The notes below the pieces were generated by a model. It was not told where the DNA came from. It ran no database searches and saw nothing but the letters and a program-made list of their open reading frames with translations. This document shows, piece by piece, positions 8,291-15,211 of a DNA stretch of 31,129 nucleotides. A program made the position numbers and the translations under genes. The stretch spans positions 1-31,129 of the forward strand of contig CAXDRX010000017.1 of NCBI GenBank assembly GCA_963991985.1, read 5' to 3'. Position 1 is the first letter of the stretch. Every line of letters begins with the position of its first letter. The DNA comes from MED-G17 sp963991985. GTDB lineage: Bacteria > Bacteroidota > Bacteroidia > NS11-12g > UBA9320.

Positions 8291-9603
8291 TCTTGTATTG
8301 GTTTGGCGATTAAGTCAAATTCCATAGCATCCACAATCAATACCTCCGCAAATTGACCGACTTTTAAATTTCCTCCATTGTTGATGATGACTTCATTGTC
8401 TACTTCTGGTGAGTCGAACTCGGTTCTGGCATAAGCTGTGTCGCCTTCTACTCTGTCCACCAAAACCCGCAACGATTGATTTATTCTCTTAATGTTTTCT
8501 TCTAAACTGATTTGCTGTTGAATCTCCATAAGCTGCGCAGCTCTTTTGGATTTGTCCTCTTTGGATACATCGTCTTTTAGCGAATGACTATGCGTTCCAT
8601 CTTCTGGGGAGTATTCAAAAACACCCAGTCGCCCGAATTTAAACTTTTGAACAAACTCAAGCATTTCTTCAAATTCTTTGGGACCCTCACCCGGATGTCC
8701 GACCATTACAGTGGTTCTTATGGTGATGCCGGGTACTTCGCTTTTGATTTGCAGAAGCAAATTTTCCAAACGTTGTGCTGATATTCCTCTTCGCATTGTC
8801 TTCAATACATTTTGATTGGAATGCTGAATTGGTATATCAATATAGTTGCAAATTTTTGGCTCTTTGGCCATAACCGTCAAGAGGTCCATGGGAAACTTTG
8901 AAGGGTATGCATAATGAATTCGGATCCACTCTATGCCTTTCACCTTGGTTAATCTTTGACATAACTCCGCAATTTTTCTTTGTCCATAAATATCCAATCC
9001 ATAATAAGTTGAGTCTTGAGCAATAAGAATCAACTCTTTTACCCCTTGGTTGGCTAAATTTTTCGCCTCTATTATCAACTCCTCCATTGATTTGCTTTTG
9101 TGATTCCCTCTCATCAAGGGAATTGCACAGAAAGAGCAAGGTCGGTCGCAGCCCTCCGATATTTTGAGGTAAGCAAAGTGACTTGGGTTGGTTAAAGCTC
9201 TTTGTCCAATCAATTCTTTTTTAAAATCTGGAATCAATGATTTAGCAAGCTTTTTGTATTCATTTGAGCCGTAAAATGCATCCACCTCTGGTATCTCTTC
9301 TCTCAATTCTTTTTTGTATCGCTCTGATAAGCAACCGGTAACGATAACTTTTTCAATTTGTCCATTTTTTTTGGATTCTACAGCGCTAAGAATCGTATCA
9401 ATGGATTGTTGTTTGGCACTTTCTATAAATCCGCAAGTATTGATGACCACCGTGTCATTGGGTAGAAAAGAGGCCTCGTGAGAGGTATCAACGCCATTAA
9501 AAATCAATTGACCCATGAGATATTCAGAATCTACTTGGTTTTTGCTACACCCTAGTGTAACAATGTTGATCCTTTTGGCTTTATGTGGCTGAGCATGATG
9601 CAC
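8287..9603 (-). CDS. rimO: Ribosomal protein S12 methylthiotransferase RimO
   Basis: RimO is a radical-SAM enzyme that methylthiolates an aspartate of ribosomal protein S12. It has 438 residues. The N-terminal UPF0004 domain has the three iron-sulfur cysteines C19 (TLGCSKNQVDSE), C57 (INTCGF) and C91 (TGCLSERY). The radical-SAM cluster is C152, C156 and C159 in EGCDRPCSFCAIP. The C-terminal part from about residue 370 is a TRAM domain. The start is a GTG at 9603 that directly abuts the ftsY stop codon. There is no ATG nearby, and the N-terminus from this GTG fits the family. The SKN(Q)VDSE motif separates RimO from MiaB. Confidence 0.93.
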   Translation of the reverse strand: MHHAQPHKAKRINIVTLGCSKNQVDSEYLMGQLIFNGVDTSHEASFLPNDTVVINTCGFIESAKQQSIDTILSAVESKKNGQIEKVIVTGCLSERYKKELREEIPEVDAFYGSNEYKKLAKSLIPDFKKELIGQRALTNPSHFAYLKISEGCDRPCSFCAIPLMRGNHKSKSMEELIIEAKNLANQGVKELILIAQDSTYYGLDIYGQRKIAELCQRLTKVKGIEWIRIHYAYPSKFPMDLLTVMAKEPKICNYIDIPIQHSNQNVLKTMRRGISAQRLENLLLQIKSEVPGITIRTTVMVGHPGEGPKEFEEMLEFVQKFKFGRLGVFEYSPEDGTHSHSLKDDVSKEDKSKRAAQLMEIQQQISLEENIKRINQSLRVLVDRVEGDTAYARTEFDSPEVDNEVIINNGGNLKVGQFAEVLIVDAMEFDLIAKPIQE

Positions 9604-10533
9604 TTATTTGAAAAGCGTTTCTACAAACTTTTGTTCATTAAATATTTGTAAATCCTCCATTTTTTCACCCGTGCCTATATACTTTATTGGGATTTCAAAC
9701 TGGTCCGAGATACCGATCAAAACTCCCCCCTTAGCACTTCCATCTAGTTTGGTAACAACCAAACCTGTGACTTGGGTGGCATTGGTAAATTGTTTGGCTT
9801 GTTCAAAGGCATTCTGCCCGGTACTTCCATCCAATACCAATAAAACTTCGTGGGGGGCTTCTGGAATAATTTTCGCCATCACCCTTTTTATTTTGCTCAA
9901 TTCATTCATCAGATTTATTTTGGTGTGCAAACGTCCGGCTGTGTCGACAATAATTACATCAAAATTTTCTTCCTTGCCTTTTTTTATTGTCTCATAGGCA
10001 ACTGCTGCAGGGTCGGTATTCATTCCTTTCGAAACCAATTGAGCACCTGTTTTGTTACTCCATGAAGAAATTTGGTCCACCGCTGCAGCACGAAATGTGT
10101 CTCCAGCACCCAACAGCACTTTTTTTCCTTCTTGGCCAAATTTGTGCGCCAATTTCCCTATGGTTGTGGTTTTCCCAACACCGTTTACCCCTACGACCAT
10201 AATGACCAAGGGAGTTGGCTCCATGGATTTGTTTTTTTTGTTTTCCTCGAGCATTTCAATCAATTCTCGGGTTAAGATATCTTGTATTTCGGTGGTCTGA
10301 AAGTACTTTTCTTTGGCTACTCTTTTTTCAAGCCGATCAATGATTTTGACGGTCGTTTGCATCCCAACATCCGAACTGATAAGTATTTCTTCCAGCTCGT
10401 CAAGAAAACCTATATCAACTTTTGATTTCCCTAGAACTGCTTTGGATAATTTTGACAAAATGGAACGCCTAGACTTCTCTACAGCGTTTTCCAGTGAAGG
10501 TTCTTTTGGTTTATTTGAGGTGAACAAACCCAT
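9604..10533 (-). CDS. ftsY: Signal recognition particle receptor FtsY
   Basis: FtsY is the SRP GTPase receptor that delivers ribosome-nascent chain complexes to the Sec translocon at the inner membrane. The 309-residue protein has a short N-terminus of the Bacteroidota type, without the long acidic A domain of E. coli. It has the four-helix N domain (about 10-95) and the G domain. GTPase motifs are GVNGVGKT (115-122), DTAGR (197-201) and TKLDG (261-265), and the closing GTGEKMEDLQ is typical. It starts with ATG 20 nt after the DUF4295 stop and ends immediately before the rimO GTG, so all appear to be one transcript. Confidence 0.96.
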   Translation of the reverse strand: MGLFTSNKPKEPSLENAVEKSRRSILSKLSKAVLGKSKVDIGFLDELEEILISSDVGMQTTVKIIDRLEKRVAKEKYFQTTEIQDILTRELIEMLEENKKNKSMEPTPLVIMVVGVNGVGKTTTIGKLAHKFGQEGKKVLLGAGDTFRAAAVDQISSWSNKTGAQLVSKGMNTDPAAVAYETIKKGKEENFDVIIVDTAGRLHTKINLMNELSKIKRVMAKIIPEAPHEVLLVLDGSTGQNAFEQAKQFTNATQVTGLVVTKLDGSAKGGVLIGISDQFEIPIKYIGTGEKMEDLQIFNEQKFVETLFK

Positions 10534-10553
10534 TGTTGGTTTGCATTCAAAAT

Positions 10554-10703
10554 TTATTTGAAATATTCTTTCACCATAGAACTTGGAATAATTTCCTCCT
10601 TGAACGTATAAGCTCCAGTTTTTGGGGACCGTGCTGCCTTGATAACTTTGGCATAATCTTTACCTGACCCCGATTTTAGTGTTGCGACTACCTTTTTTGC
10701 CAT
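10554..10703 (-). CDS. DUF4295 family microprotein
   Basis: A 49-residue basic protein (start MAKKVVATLKSGSGKDYAKV). The sequence, with KAARSPKTGAYTF and EEIIPSSMVKEYFK, is characteristic of DUF4295. This family is found in Bacteroidota almost always between rpmG and ftsY, as here. Its function is unknown. The small size, high lysine content and position behind two ribosomal protein genes suggest a ribosome- or SRP-associated role, which is inference. The ATG is 1 nt from the rpmG stop. It is easily missed by length cut-offs. Confidence 0.9.
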   Translation of the reverse strand: MAKKVVATLKSGSGKDYAKVIKAARSPKTGAYTFKEEIIPSSMVKEYFK

Positions 10704-10704
10704 G

Positions 10705-10887
10705 CTATTTTATTTCTTTGTGGAGGGTTACTTTTTTTAAGTGTGGATTGAATTTCTTTATTTCCAACCTACTTGGTGTGTTTTTTTTATTTTTTGTCGT
10801 GATGTAACGCGAAATGCCGGGCACGTTGGTACCTTTTTGTTCGGTACATTCTAGAATAACTTGCACTCTATTTCCTTTTTTTGCCAT
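10705..10887 (-). CDS. rpmG: Large-subunit ribosomal protein L33
   Basis: A 60-residue basic protein with the L33 pattern: VQVILECTEQKG, then SRYITTKNKKNTPSRLEIKK and a closing KKVTLHKEIK. It has only the first cysteine of the usual CxxC pairs, so it is the zinc-free (C-minus) form, normal for many Bacteroidota. It starts with ATG 4 nt after rpmB and is co-transcribed with it. Confidence 0.95.
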   Translation of the reverse strand: MAKKGNRVQVILECTEQKGTNVPGISRYITTKNKKNTPSRLEIKKFNPHLKKVTLHKEIK

Positions 10888-10891
10888 GATA

Positions 10892-11131
10892 TTATTCGAT
10901 TAAAAATCCTTTTTCTTTTGCTTCTTTGATTGCTTCGTGAACCCCTTTTTTGCTGATGGTTCTTAGGGCACTTGCAGAAACTTTCAATTTATACCATTTG
11001 TTTTCTATTGGGTCAAAAAGTCTTTTCACTTGGAGATTGGCATGAAACCTACGCTTTGTTTTTGCGTTTGAGTGAGAAACATTGTTCCCTTTCATTGCCT
11101 TTTTTCCGGTTAATTCACAAACTTTTGACAT
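10892..11131 (-). CDS. rpmB: Large-subunit ribosomal protein L28
   Basis: A 79-residue protein with the L28 start SKVCELTGKKAMKGNNVSHS, the KTKRRFHANLQVKRLF core and the VSASALRTISKKG end. First gene of the leftward L28-L33-DUF4295-FtsY-RimO-BshC operon. A candidate -7 box lies about 23 nt upstream of the ATG. Confidence 0.96.
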   Translation of the reverse strand: MSKVCELTGKKAMKGNNVSHSNAKTKRRFHANLQVKRLFDPIENKWYKLKVSASALRTISKKGVHEAIKEAKEKGFLIE

Positions 11132-11153
11132 GGTCTCTCAATTTTAAGGTTGG

Positions 11154-11161
11154 CAAAAATA
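11154..11161 (-). promoter_or_regulatory. Candidate -7 box of the rpmB-ftsY-bshC operon
   Basis: TATTTTTG on the minus strand is an exact TAnnTTTG match, followed by CCAA. The same extended sequence TATTTTTGCCA precedes queA and rplM. No clear TTG is seen at the expected -33 distance, so confidence is moderate. Confidence 0.4.
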
Positions 11162-11200
11162 CATTGATTTTTTTGATTCTTCATACATTTAATCTGCTTT

Positions 11201-12385
11201 TTATTTTTCTGGATACAGCAAATACTTTTTTCGTTTTTCTCTATACTCCCGGAGGCCATTTTCCCATGATATTCTAATGTCTTTTTCAGACGTACCTATT
11301 TTGATGGAAGTTCGCAGCTTATCTGTTCCCGCCAGCAAATCAAAGCTTTTTAAAAAAAAATCATTTTGGGGTTTGAATGAGTGGTAATACTTTATGAGTA
11401 GACCCACGGATATTCTTCCTAAAATTTCATTATCATCCTGGGATTCAAACTTTTGGCCGAAACATGTTTCATTTTCAAACTTTGGACGAATTGCTACACC
11501 AGGGATAGACTTTGGAAAAAATTGACAATTTTTGATTGGATTTTCTGGATATCCAATCTGTTGAAAAGGCAAGTCTGTCCCTCTGCCAACGCTTATTTTG
11601 GTTCCTTCGAACAATCCCAATGTGGGATAGCAATAAATCGATTGAATATTGGGCAAATTGGGTGAAGGTTTAACCTTGGGTATAAATCGGGTGGCATGTG
11701 TATAGTTTTTACATCGTATGATTTTTAGCCGGAATGCATCCGATATCTCCATCCATTTTTCTCCAATAATCATTTGAGCTAGTTCGCCTACGGTACAACC
11801 ATGAACCAAAGGAATGGGATGCATCCCAACAAAAGATTTGTAGTTTTCATCCAATATTGGTCCATCGATAAAAAAACCATTGGGATTGGGTCTGTCTAAA
11901 ATCAAAAATTCGACATTATTTTGAGCAGCCGCTTCCATGGCCAGGTGCATGGTTGATATGTAGGTATAAAACCGCACGCCAACGTCTTGTATATCGAAAA
12001 TCAATAGATCTATATTTCGGAGCATTTCTGAGGTAGGTTTTTTATTTTTTCCATACAACGAAATGATGGGCAAGTCTGTCAATTCGTCTACCGAGTTGTG
12101 TATGGCAGCTCCTGCACTTGCATTTCCTCTAAATCCATGTTCTGGAGCGAATATTTTTTGTATTTGAACACCGATTTGCATTAAAGTATCCACCAAGTGG
12201 GTTTGATTTATCAAACTGGTTTGGTTGACGATGAGAGCCACCTTTTTGCCTTTTAATAGTGGCAAATACTTATCAAGCTGCTCGGCGCCTGTTTTCACTT
12301 GGGGCAATATTTCTATTGTTTTTTTTTCTTGCCCCAACAGGCACTGAAAAATTAAAAAACATAAAAGGACATATCCATATTTCAT
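11201..12385 (-). CDS. NamZ-like exo-beta-N-acetylmuramidase (DUF1343, GH171)
   Basis: A 394-residue exported protein of the DUF1343 family. Characterised members (NamZ of Bacillus subtilis and Tannerella forsythia) remove terminal N-acetylmuramic acid from peptidoglycan fragments, so a wall-recycling role is likely. A signal peptide covers about residues 1-18, probably cut before Gln19. Conserved motifs are APEHGFRG (80-87, with the likely catalytic Glu82), DIQDVGVRFYTY (131-142), DRPNPNG (164-170) and PSPNLPN. The frame is open upstream to 12574, but that extension overlaps the divergent permease gene and lacks family similarity, whereas the ATG at 12385 gives the signal peptide. It is divergent from the permease with only 19 bp between starts. 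Confidence 0.88.
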   Translation of the reverse strand: MKYGYVLLCFLIFQCLLGQEKKTIEILPQVKTGAEQLDKYLPLLKGKKVALIVNQTSLINQTHLVDTLMQIGVQIQKIFAPEHGFRGNASAGAAIHNSVDELTDLPIISLYGKNKKPTSEMLRNIDLLIFDIQDVGVRFYTYISTMHLAMEAAAQNNVEFLILDRPNPNGFFIDGPILDENYKSFVGMHPIPLVHGCTVGELAQMIIGEKWMEISDAFRLKIIRCKNYTHATRFIPKVKPSPNLPNIQSIYCYPTLGLFEGTKISVGRGTDLPFQQIGYPENPIKNCQFFPKSIPGVAIRPKFENETCFGQKFESQDDNEILGRISVGLLIKYYHSFKPQNDFFLKSFDLLAGTDKLRTSIKIGTSEKDIRISWENGLREYREKRKKYLLYPEK

Positions 12386-12397
12386 AATTATTATTGC

Positions 12398-12405
12398 CAA
12401 AAGTA
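12398..12405 (-). promoter_or_regulatory. Candidate -7 box of the muramidase gene
   Basis: TACTTTTG on the minus strand matches TAnnTTTG exactly and lies 12 nt before the muramidase ATG. Its first base overlaps the A of the divergent permease start codon. No convincing -33 TTG is seen. Confidence 0.3.
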
Positions 12406-13625
12406 TGCATTTCGGTGGCTTTATTTCATCTCGAACCTTTTTTAGGAGCAGTAGAAAGTTTACCCTGTTGATTTTAAAAATATCAATCATTGGAACTGCC
12501 CTAAGTACGTTTGTCATGACTTTGTCATTAAGCTTGGTCAACGGATTTGAAGACGAGATAACCAAGAAAATCATCGGCTTTCAGGGTCATATTCAAGTTA
12601 GAAATTTGGATTTAAACGCTTCAAAAGAGTTTACCCCTTTTGAGCGATTAAAAGAATTTGAGCAATGGTTGGTCGAACATCCGGAAATAATTTCCGTCGA
12701 GCCAACCATTTACAAGCATGGAATAGCCAAGTCATCAACTTCCAACGAAGGCCTCATTTTCAAAGGATTAAGTCATTTGCCCAAAAGTTCTTTTTTTGAA
12801 GAAAATTTGCTTTATGGCAGTTTTCCAAAATATTCAGACACTTTAGACAATTACAATTGTGTCCTTTCCAAAACATCCGCCAATCGATTGTCTTTGGATA
12901 CGGGTGACCGATTGGATGTATTTTTCATCCATGAAGGAAAAGTTCGTCAAAGAAAATTTTTGATTTCTGGGATATATACGACAGGCTTTGAAGAGAGGGA
13001 CCAAAACTTGGCACTATGTGATTTAAGAATTTTACAACGCCTGTATTCTGGAGATTTTAATTTGGTAGGAACCTACGAAATTGCAATTAGAGATGAGGCG
13101 AATATTGAAAAAGTCTGTCAGGAGGTAGATGATCAGTTGGATCATTCAAAAACAGCCATCTCAATTGTGGAAAGCAATGCGATGCTATTTCAATGGTTAA
13201 AGATTGTTCATTCCAACATTTTCCTTATTCTTGGCCTGGTTCTTTTGGTTTCTACCATCAACATGGCAACAACTTCTCTTATTTTGATATTGGATCGAAC
13301 CATGTTTATTGCGATTCTAAAAACACTTGGTCTCGGCAATTATTCTTTAAATACTCTGTTTTTGCGTCACGGATTGGCACTTACTTCCATGGGTTTTGGC
13401 ATTGGATCCTTGATAAGCTTAATGGTAATTCTGATCCAAAAGCATTACAAACTTATTCCCCTTGACTCCAAGATTTATTACATGAGCTATGTGCCAGTAA
13501 AACTGGATGGTTTTTATTTTCTTGAAATTTTTATTCTCCTTATTGCTAGTTCATTTTTAAGCCTAATATTACCAGCAAGACTTATTTCCAGAATCCACCC
13601 ATCAAAAGCGCTCCGTTTTTCCTGA
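12405..13625 (+). CDS. LolC/LolE-type ABC permease (FtsX family)
   Basis: A 406-residue inner-membrane permease with the LolC/E layout: one N-terminal helix (about 19-45), a large periplasmic domain (about 46-265) and three C-terminal helices (about 270-298, 322-346, 370-392). The end contains IPLDSKIYYMSYVPV and the closing RIHPSKALRF, both typical of the LolC/E group, which extracts lipoproteins from the inner membrane with the ATPase LolD. No ATPase gene is adjacent, so LolD would be encoded elsewhere. The ATG at 12405 is the only reasonable start. The 3' end overlaps the DUF5522 gene tail to tail by 24 nt. Confidence 0.85.
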   Translation: MHFGGFISSRTFFRSSRKFTLLILKISIIGTALSTFVMTLSLSLVNGFEDEITKKIIGFQGHIQVRNLDLNASKEFTPFERLKEFEQWLVEHPEIISVEPTIYKHGIAKSSTSNEGLIFKGLSHLPKSSFFEENLLYGSFPKYSDTLDNYNCVLSKTSANRLSLDTGDRLDVFFIHEGKVRQRKFLISGIYTTGFEERDQNLALCDLRILQRLYSGDFNLVGTYEIAIRDEANIEKVCQEVDDQLDHSKTAISIVESNAMLFQWLKIVHSNIFLILGLVLLVSTINMATTSLILILDRTMFIAILKTLGLGNYSLNTLFLRHGLALTSMGFGIGSLISLMVILIQKHYKLIPLDSKIYYMSYVPVKLDGFYFLEIFILLIASSFLSLILPARLISRIHPSKALRFS

Positions 13626-13751
13626 CACATTCTTGTGATCAAAAGGGCAATGTTTGCATTTATTTCCGCAACAATTTCCCCTTTTTAAGTGATAATTCTC
13701 TGTCATCACCAAGTAACCTTGTTCATCTATGTAGAAATCTTCTGTTGTCAT
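13602..13751 (-). CDS. DUF5522 cysteine-rich microprotein
   Basis: A 49-residue protein beginning MTTEDFYIDEQGYLVMTENY. The core HLKRGNCCGNKCKHCPFDH, with cysteines 27, 28, 32 and 35, is the hallmark of DUF5522, a family of tiny Bacteroidota proteins of unknown function. The CC-x3-C-x2-C arrangement suggests a metal or iron-sulfur site. It starts 3 nt after the upstream 200-residue protein gene and is probably co-transcribed with it. Its 3' end lies inside the last 24 nt of the convergent permease gene. Confidence 0.85.
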   Translation of the reverse strand: MTTEDFYIDEQGYLVMTENYHLKRGNCCGNKCKHCPFDHKNVSGKTERF

Positions 13752-13754
13752 TCT

Positions 13755-14357
13755 TTAGTTAAAAATGTTCAACTGAAGTTCATCAAACAAGTTGGATTTG
13801 ATTTTTCGTTTCTTCAGGTTCTGAACGTGTTTGTACGTTTTGGCCAAATGATTTGCAAAACCAATGTAATGATTGGTGGAAGGAAGGTCAAGCTGTCGAA
13901 ATGGGTCTTCCTTAAACCCGGTGGCTAACTTTTTTTGTTCTACCAAATAATTTATTATGCTTGCTAGGTCAATGAACTCATTTTCAAAAAGATATTGTTG
14001 GTTTAATTCAACATCATGACAAGAAAAGAACTTTCGGAAAGCCCCAAACTGCTTATGACCATGCAAAGCACATAATTTAATTTTGTATGGATTTTTGAAA
14101 TTCTTCTTAATAAAGTTGACTGCCAATTGCTGAACTCTTTCCAAAGGTACAGAAAGTAAGATATGTTGATCTAAAATCATTCCCAACTTTTCTGATTTCT
14201 TTGGATCAACACTCAAAATTCCATCGTTAATGTGCAAGTCTAGTTTGCTATGTATCAGCTCGTTTCTCCAAGCGGCAAGGCTTATCAAAAGATTGCTGTG
14301 CATGCATGTATCATCTCCGCCAGTAAGAATATTGAAAAATAAGATTTCGTCTGACAT
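13755..14357 (-). CDS. Conserved-looking protein of unknown function
   Basis: I do not recognise this 200-residue soluble protein. It has no signal peptide or membrane helix. Notable features are an ILTGGDDTCMHSNLL start with acidic and Cys/His residues, an LCALHGHKQFGAFRKFFSCHD segment (about 96-116) with clustered His and Cys, and a basic C-terminus (KKRKIKSNLFDELQLNIFN). It sits 3 nt upstream of the DUF5522 gene, so the two may work together. The ATG at 14357 is preceded by a candidate -7 box. Confidence 0.7.
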   Translation of the reverse strand: MSDEILFFNILTGGDDTCMHSNLLISLAAWRNELIHSKLDLHINDGILSVDPKKSEKLGMILDQHILLSVPLERVQQLAVNFIKKNFKNPYKIKLCALHGHKQFGAFRKFFSCHDVELNQQYLFENEFIDLASIINYLVEQKKLATGFKEDPFRQLDLPSTNHYIGFANHLAKTYKHVQNLKKRKIKSNLFDELQLNIFN

Positions 14358-14365
14358 TTTTGATT

Positions 14366-14373
14366 CAAACGTA
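14366..14373 (-). promoter_or_regulatory. Candidate -7 box before the unknown/DUF5522 pair
   Basis: TACGTTTG on the minus strand matches TAnnTTTG exactly and lies 8 nt before the ATG at 14357, in the 30-bp gap behind the channel gene. No TTG at the ideal -33 distance. Confidence 0.3.
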
Positions 14374-14387
14374 AAGGTAGAGCTAAA

Positions 14388-15206
14388 TCACACATCTCCA
14401 CCAATCAACTTTCCACAATTGGTGCAAAATTTTGCCTTCGGTGGGTTGTTCGCGTAGAAACAGTATGCGCAGCTCAACTTCAGCGCTTCTTTTTTTGAGA
14501 ATTCAACACTTACAATACCGGTTGGAACGGCGATTACTGCATAACCGACAATCATCAAAAAAGCTGAAAAGAATTGACCCAAAGGGGTTTGTGGTGTAAT
14601 GTCTCCATAGCCTACTGTTGTGATGGTTACAATGGCCCAATAAATAGCTTGAGGAATTGATTGAAACCCTGGGGTGTTGTCCTCTATGATGTACATTATT
14701 GTGCCTATCATGATGGCTAAACTAATGATTGTTACAAAAAAGACAATGATTTTGGCGCCGCTCGCCTTGAGCGCTTCGGCCAGTTTTTTGGCTTCTTTTT
14801 GGAAACTGGTTAAACGAAGTATTCTAAAAATTCGTAACAATCTAAAAATTCGAACAACCAATAAAAATTGAGGGCCGTGGAAAAATAATGACAAATAAGT
14901 AGGAATAGAGCTGAGCAGATCAATGATTCCCCAAGTGCTGGTAAGATAGTTTTTTTTGTTTGGTGAGATTATAATTCTTACAAAATACTCAAGGGTAAAA
15001 ATGATGGTAAAAATCCACTCTATCCAGTCGAGTTGGCTGTACAGTTTTTGATGAATTTCTTCAACGCTATCGGCCATTACAACCAAAACACTCAAAAAAA
15101 TGGCAGCAAGTAAACAAACATCAAATTGCTTCCCTGCTTTGCTATCCGCCTCAAAAATGATGTCATACCATTTTTTCTTCCAAGAATTATGTTTGTTATT
15201 TTGCAT
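14388..15206 (-). CDS. Voltage-gated-type potassium channel with zinc-ribbon tail
   Basis: A 272-residue, six-helix cation channel of the inner membrane. The voltage-sensor S4 helix is visible as VVRIFRLLRIFRILRL (117-132), with arginine every third residue. The potassium selectivity filter TTVGYGD is at 196-202 between the two pore helices. The C-terminus is unusual: C246-x2-C249-x11-C261-x2-C264 forms a small zinc ribbon (CAYC...CTNC) in place of a larger ligand domain. The frame is open to 15404, but the ATG at 15206 gives the usual KKWYDIIFEADSKAG start. The extension would run antisense through the MscS gene. Its start is only 5 bp from the divergent MscS start. Confidence 0.9.
   Translation of the reverse strand: MQNNKHNSWKKKWYDIIFEADSKAGKQFDVCLLAAIFLSVLVVMADSVEEIHQKLYSQLDWIEWIFTIIFTLEYFVRIIISPNKKNYLTSTWGIIDLLSSIPTYLSLFFHGPQFLLVVRIFRLLRIFRILRLTSFQKEAKKLAEALKASGAKIIVFFVTIISLAIMIGTIMYIIEDNTPGFQSIPQAIYWAIVTITTVGYGDITPQTPLGQFFSAFLMIVGYAVIAVPTGIVSVEFSKKEALKLSCAYCFYANNPPKAKFCTNCGKLIGGDV
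15188..15195 (+). promoter_or_regulatory. Candidate -7 box of the MscS gene, inside the channel gene
   Basis: TATGTTTG is an exact TAnnTTTG match 16 nt before the MscS ATG. It lies within the first codons of the divergent channel gene. No clear -33 TTG. Confidence 0.35.
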
Positions 15207-15211
15207 GGCCG

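Noticed and set aside
12386..12574. Upstream extension of the muramidase frame
   Set aside because: It would overlap the divergent permease gene and hide the signal peptide that begins at the ATG at 12385.
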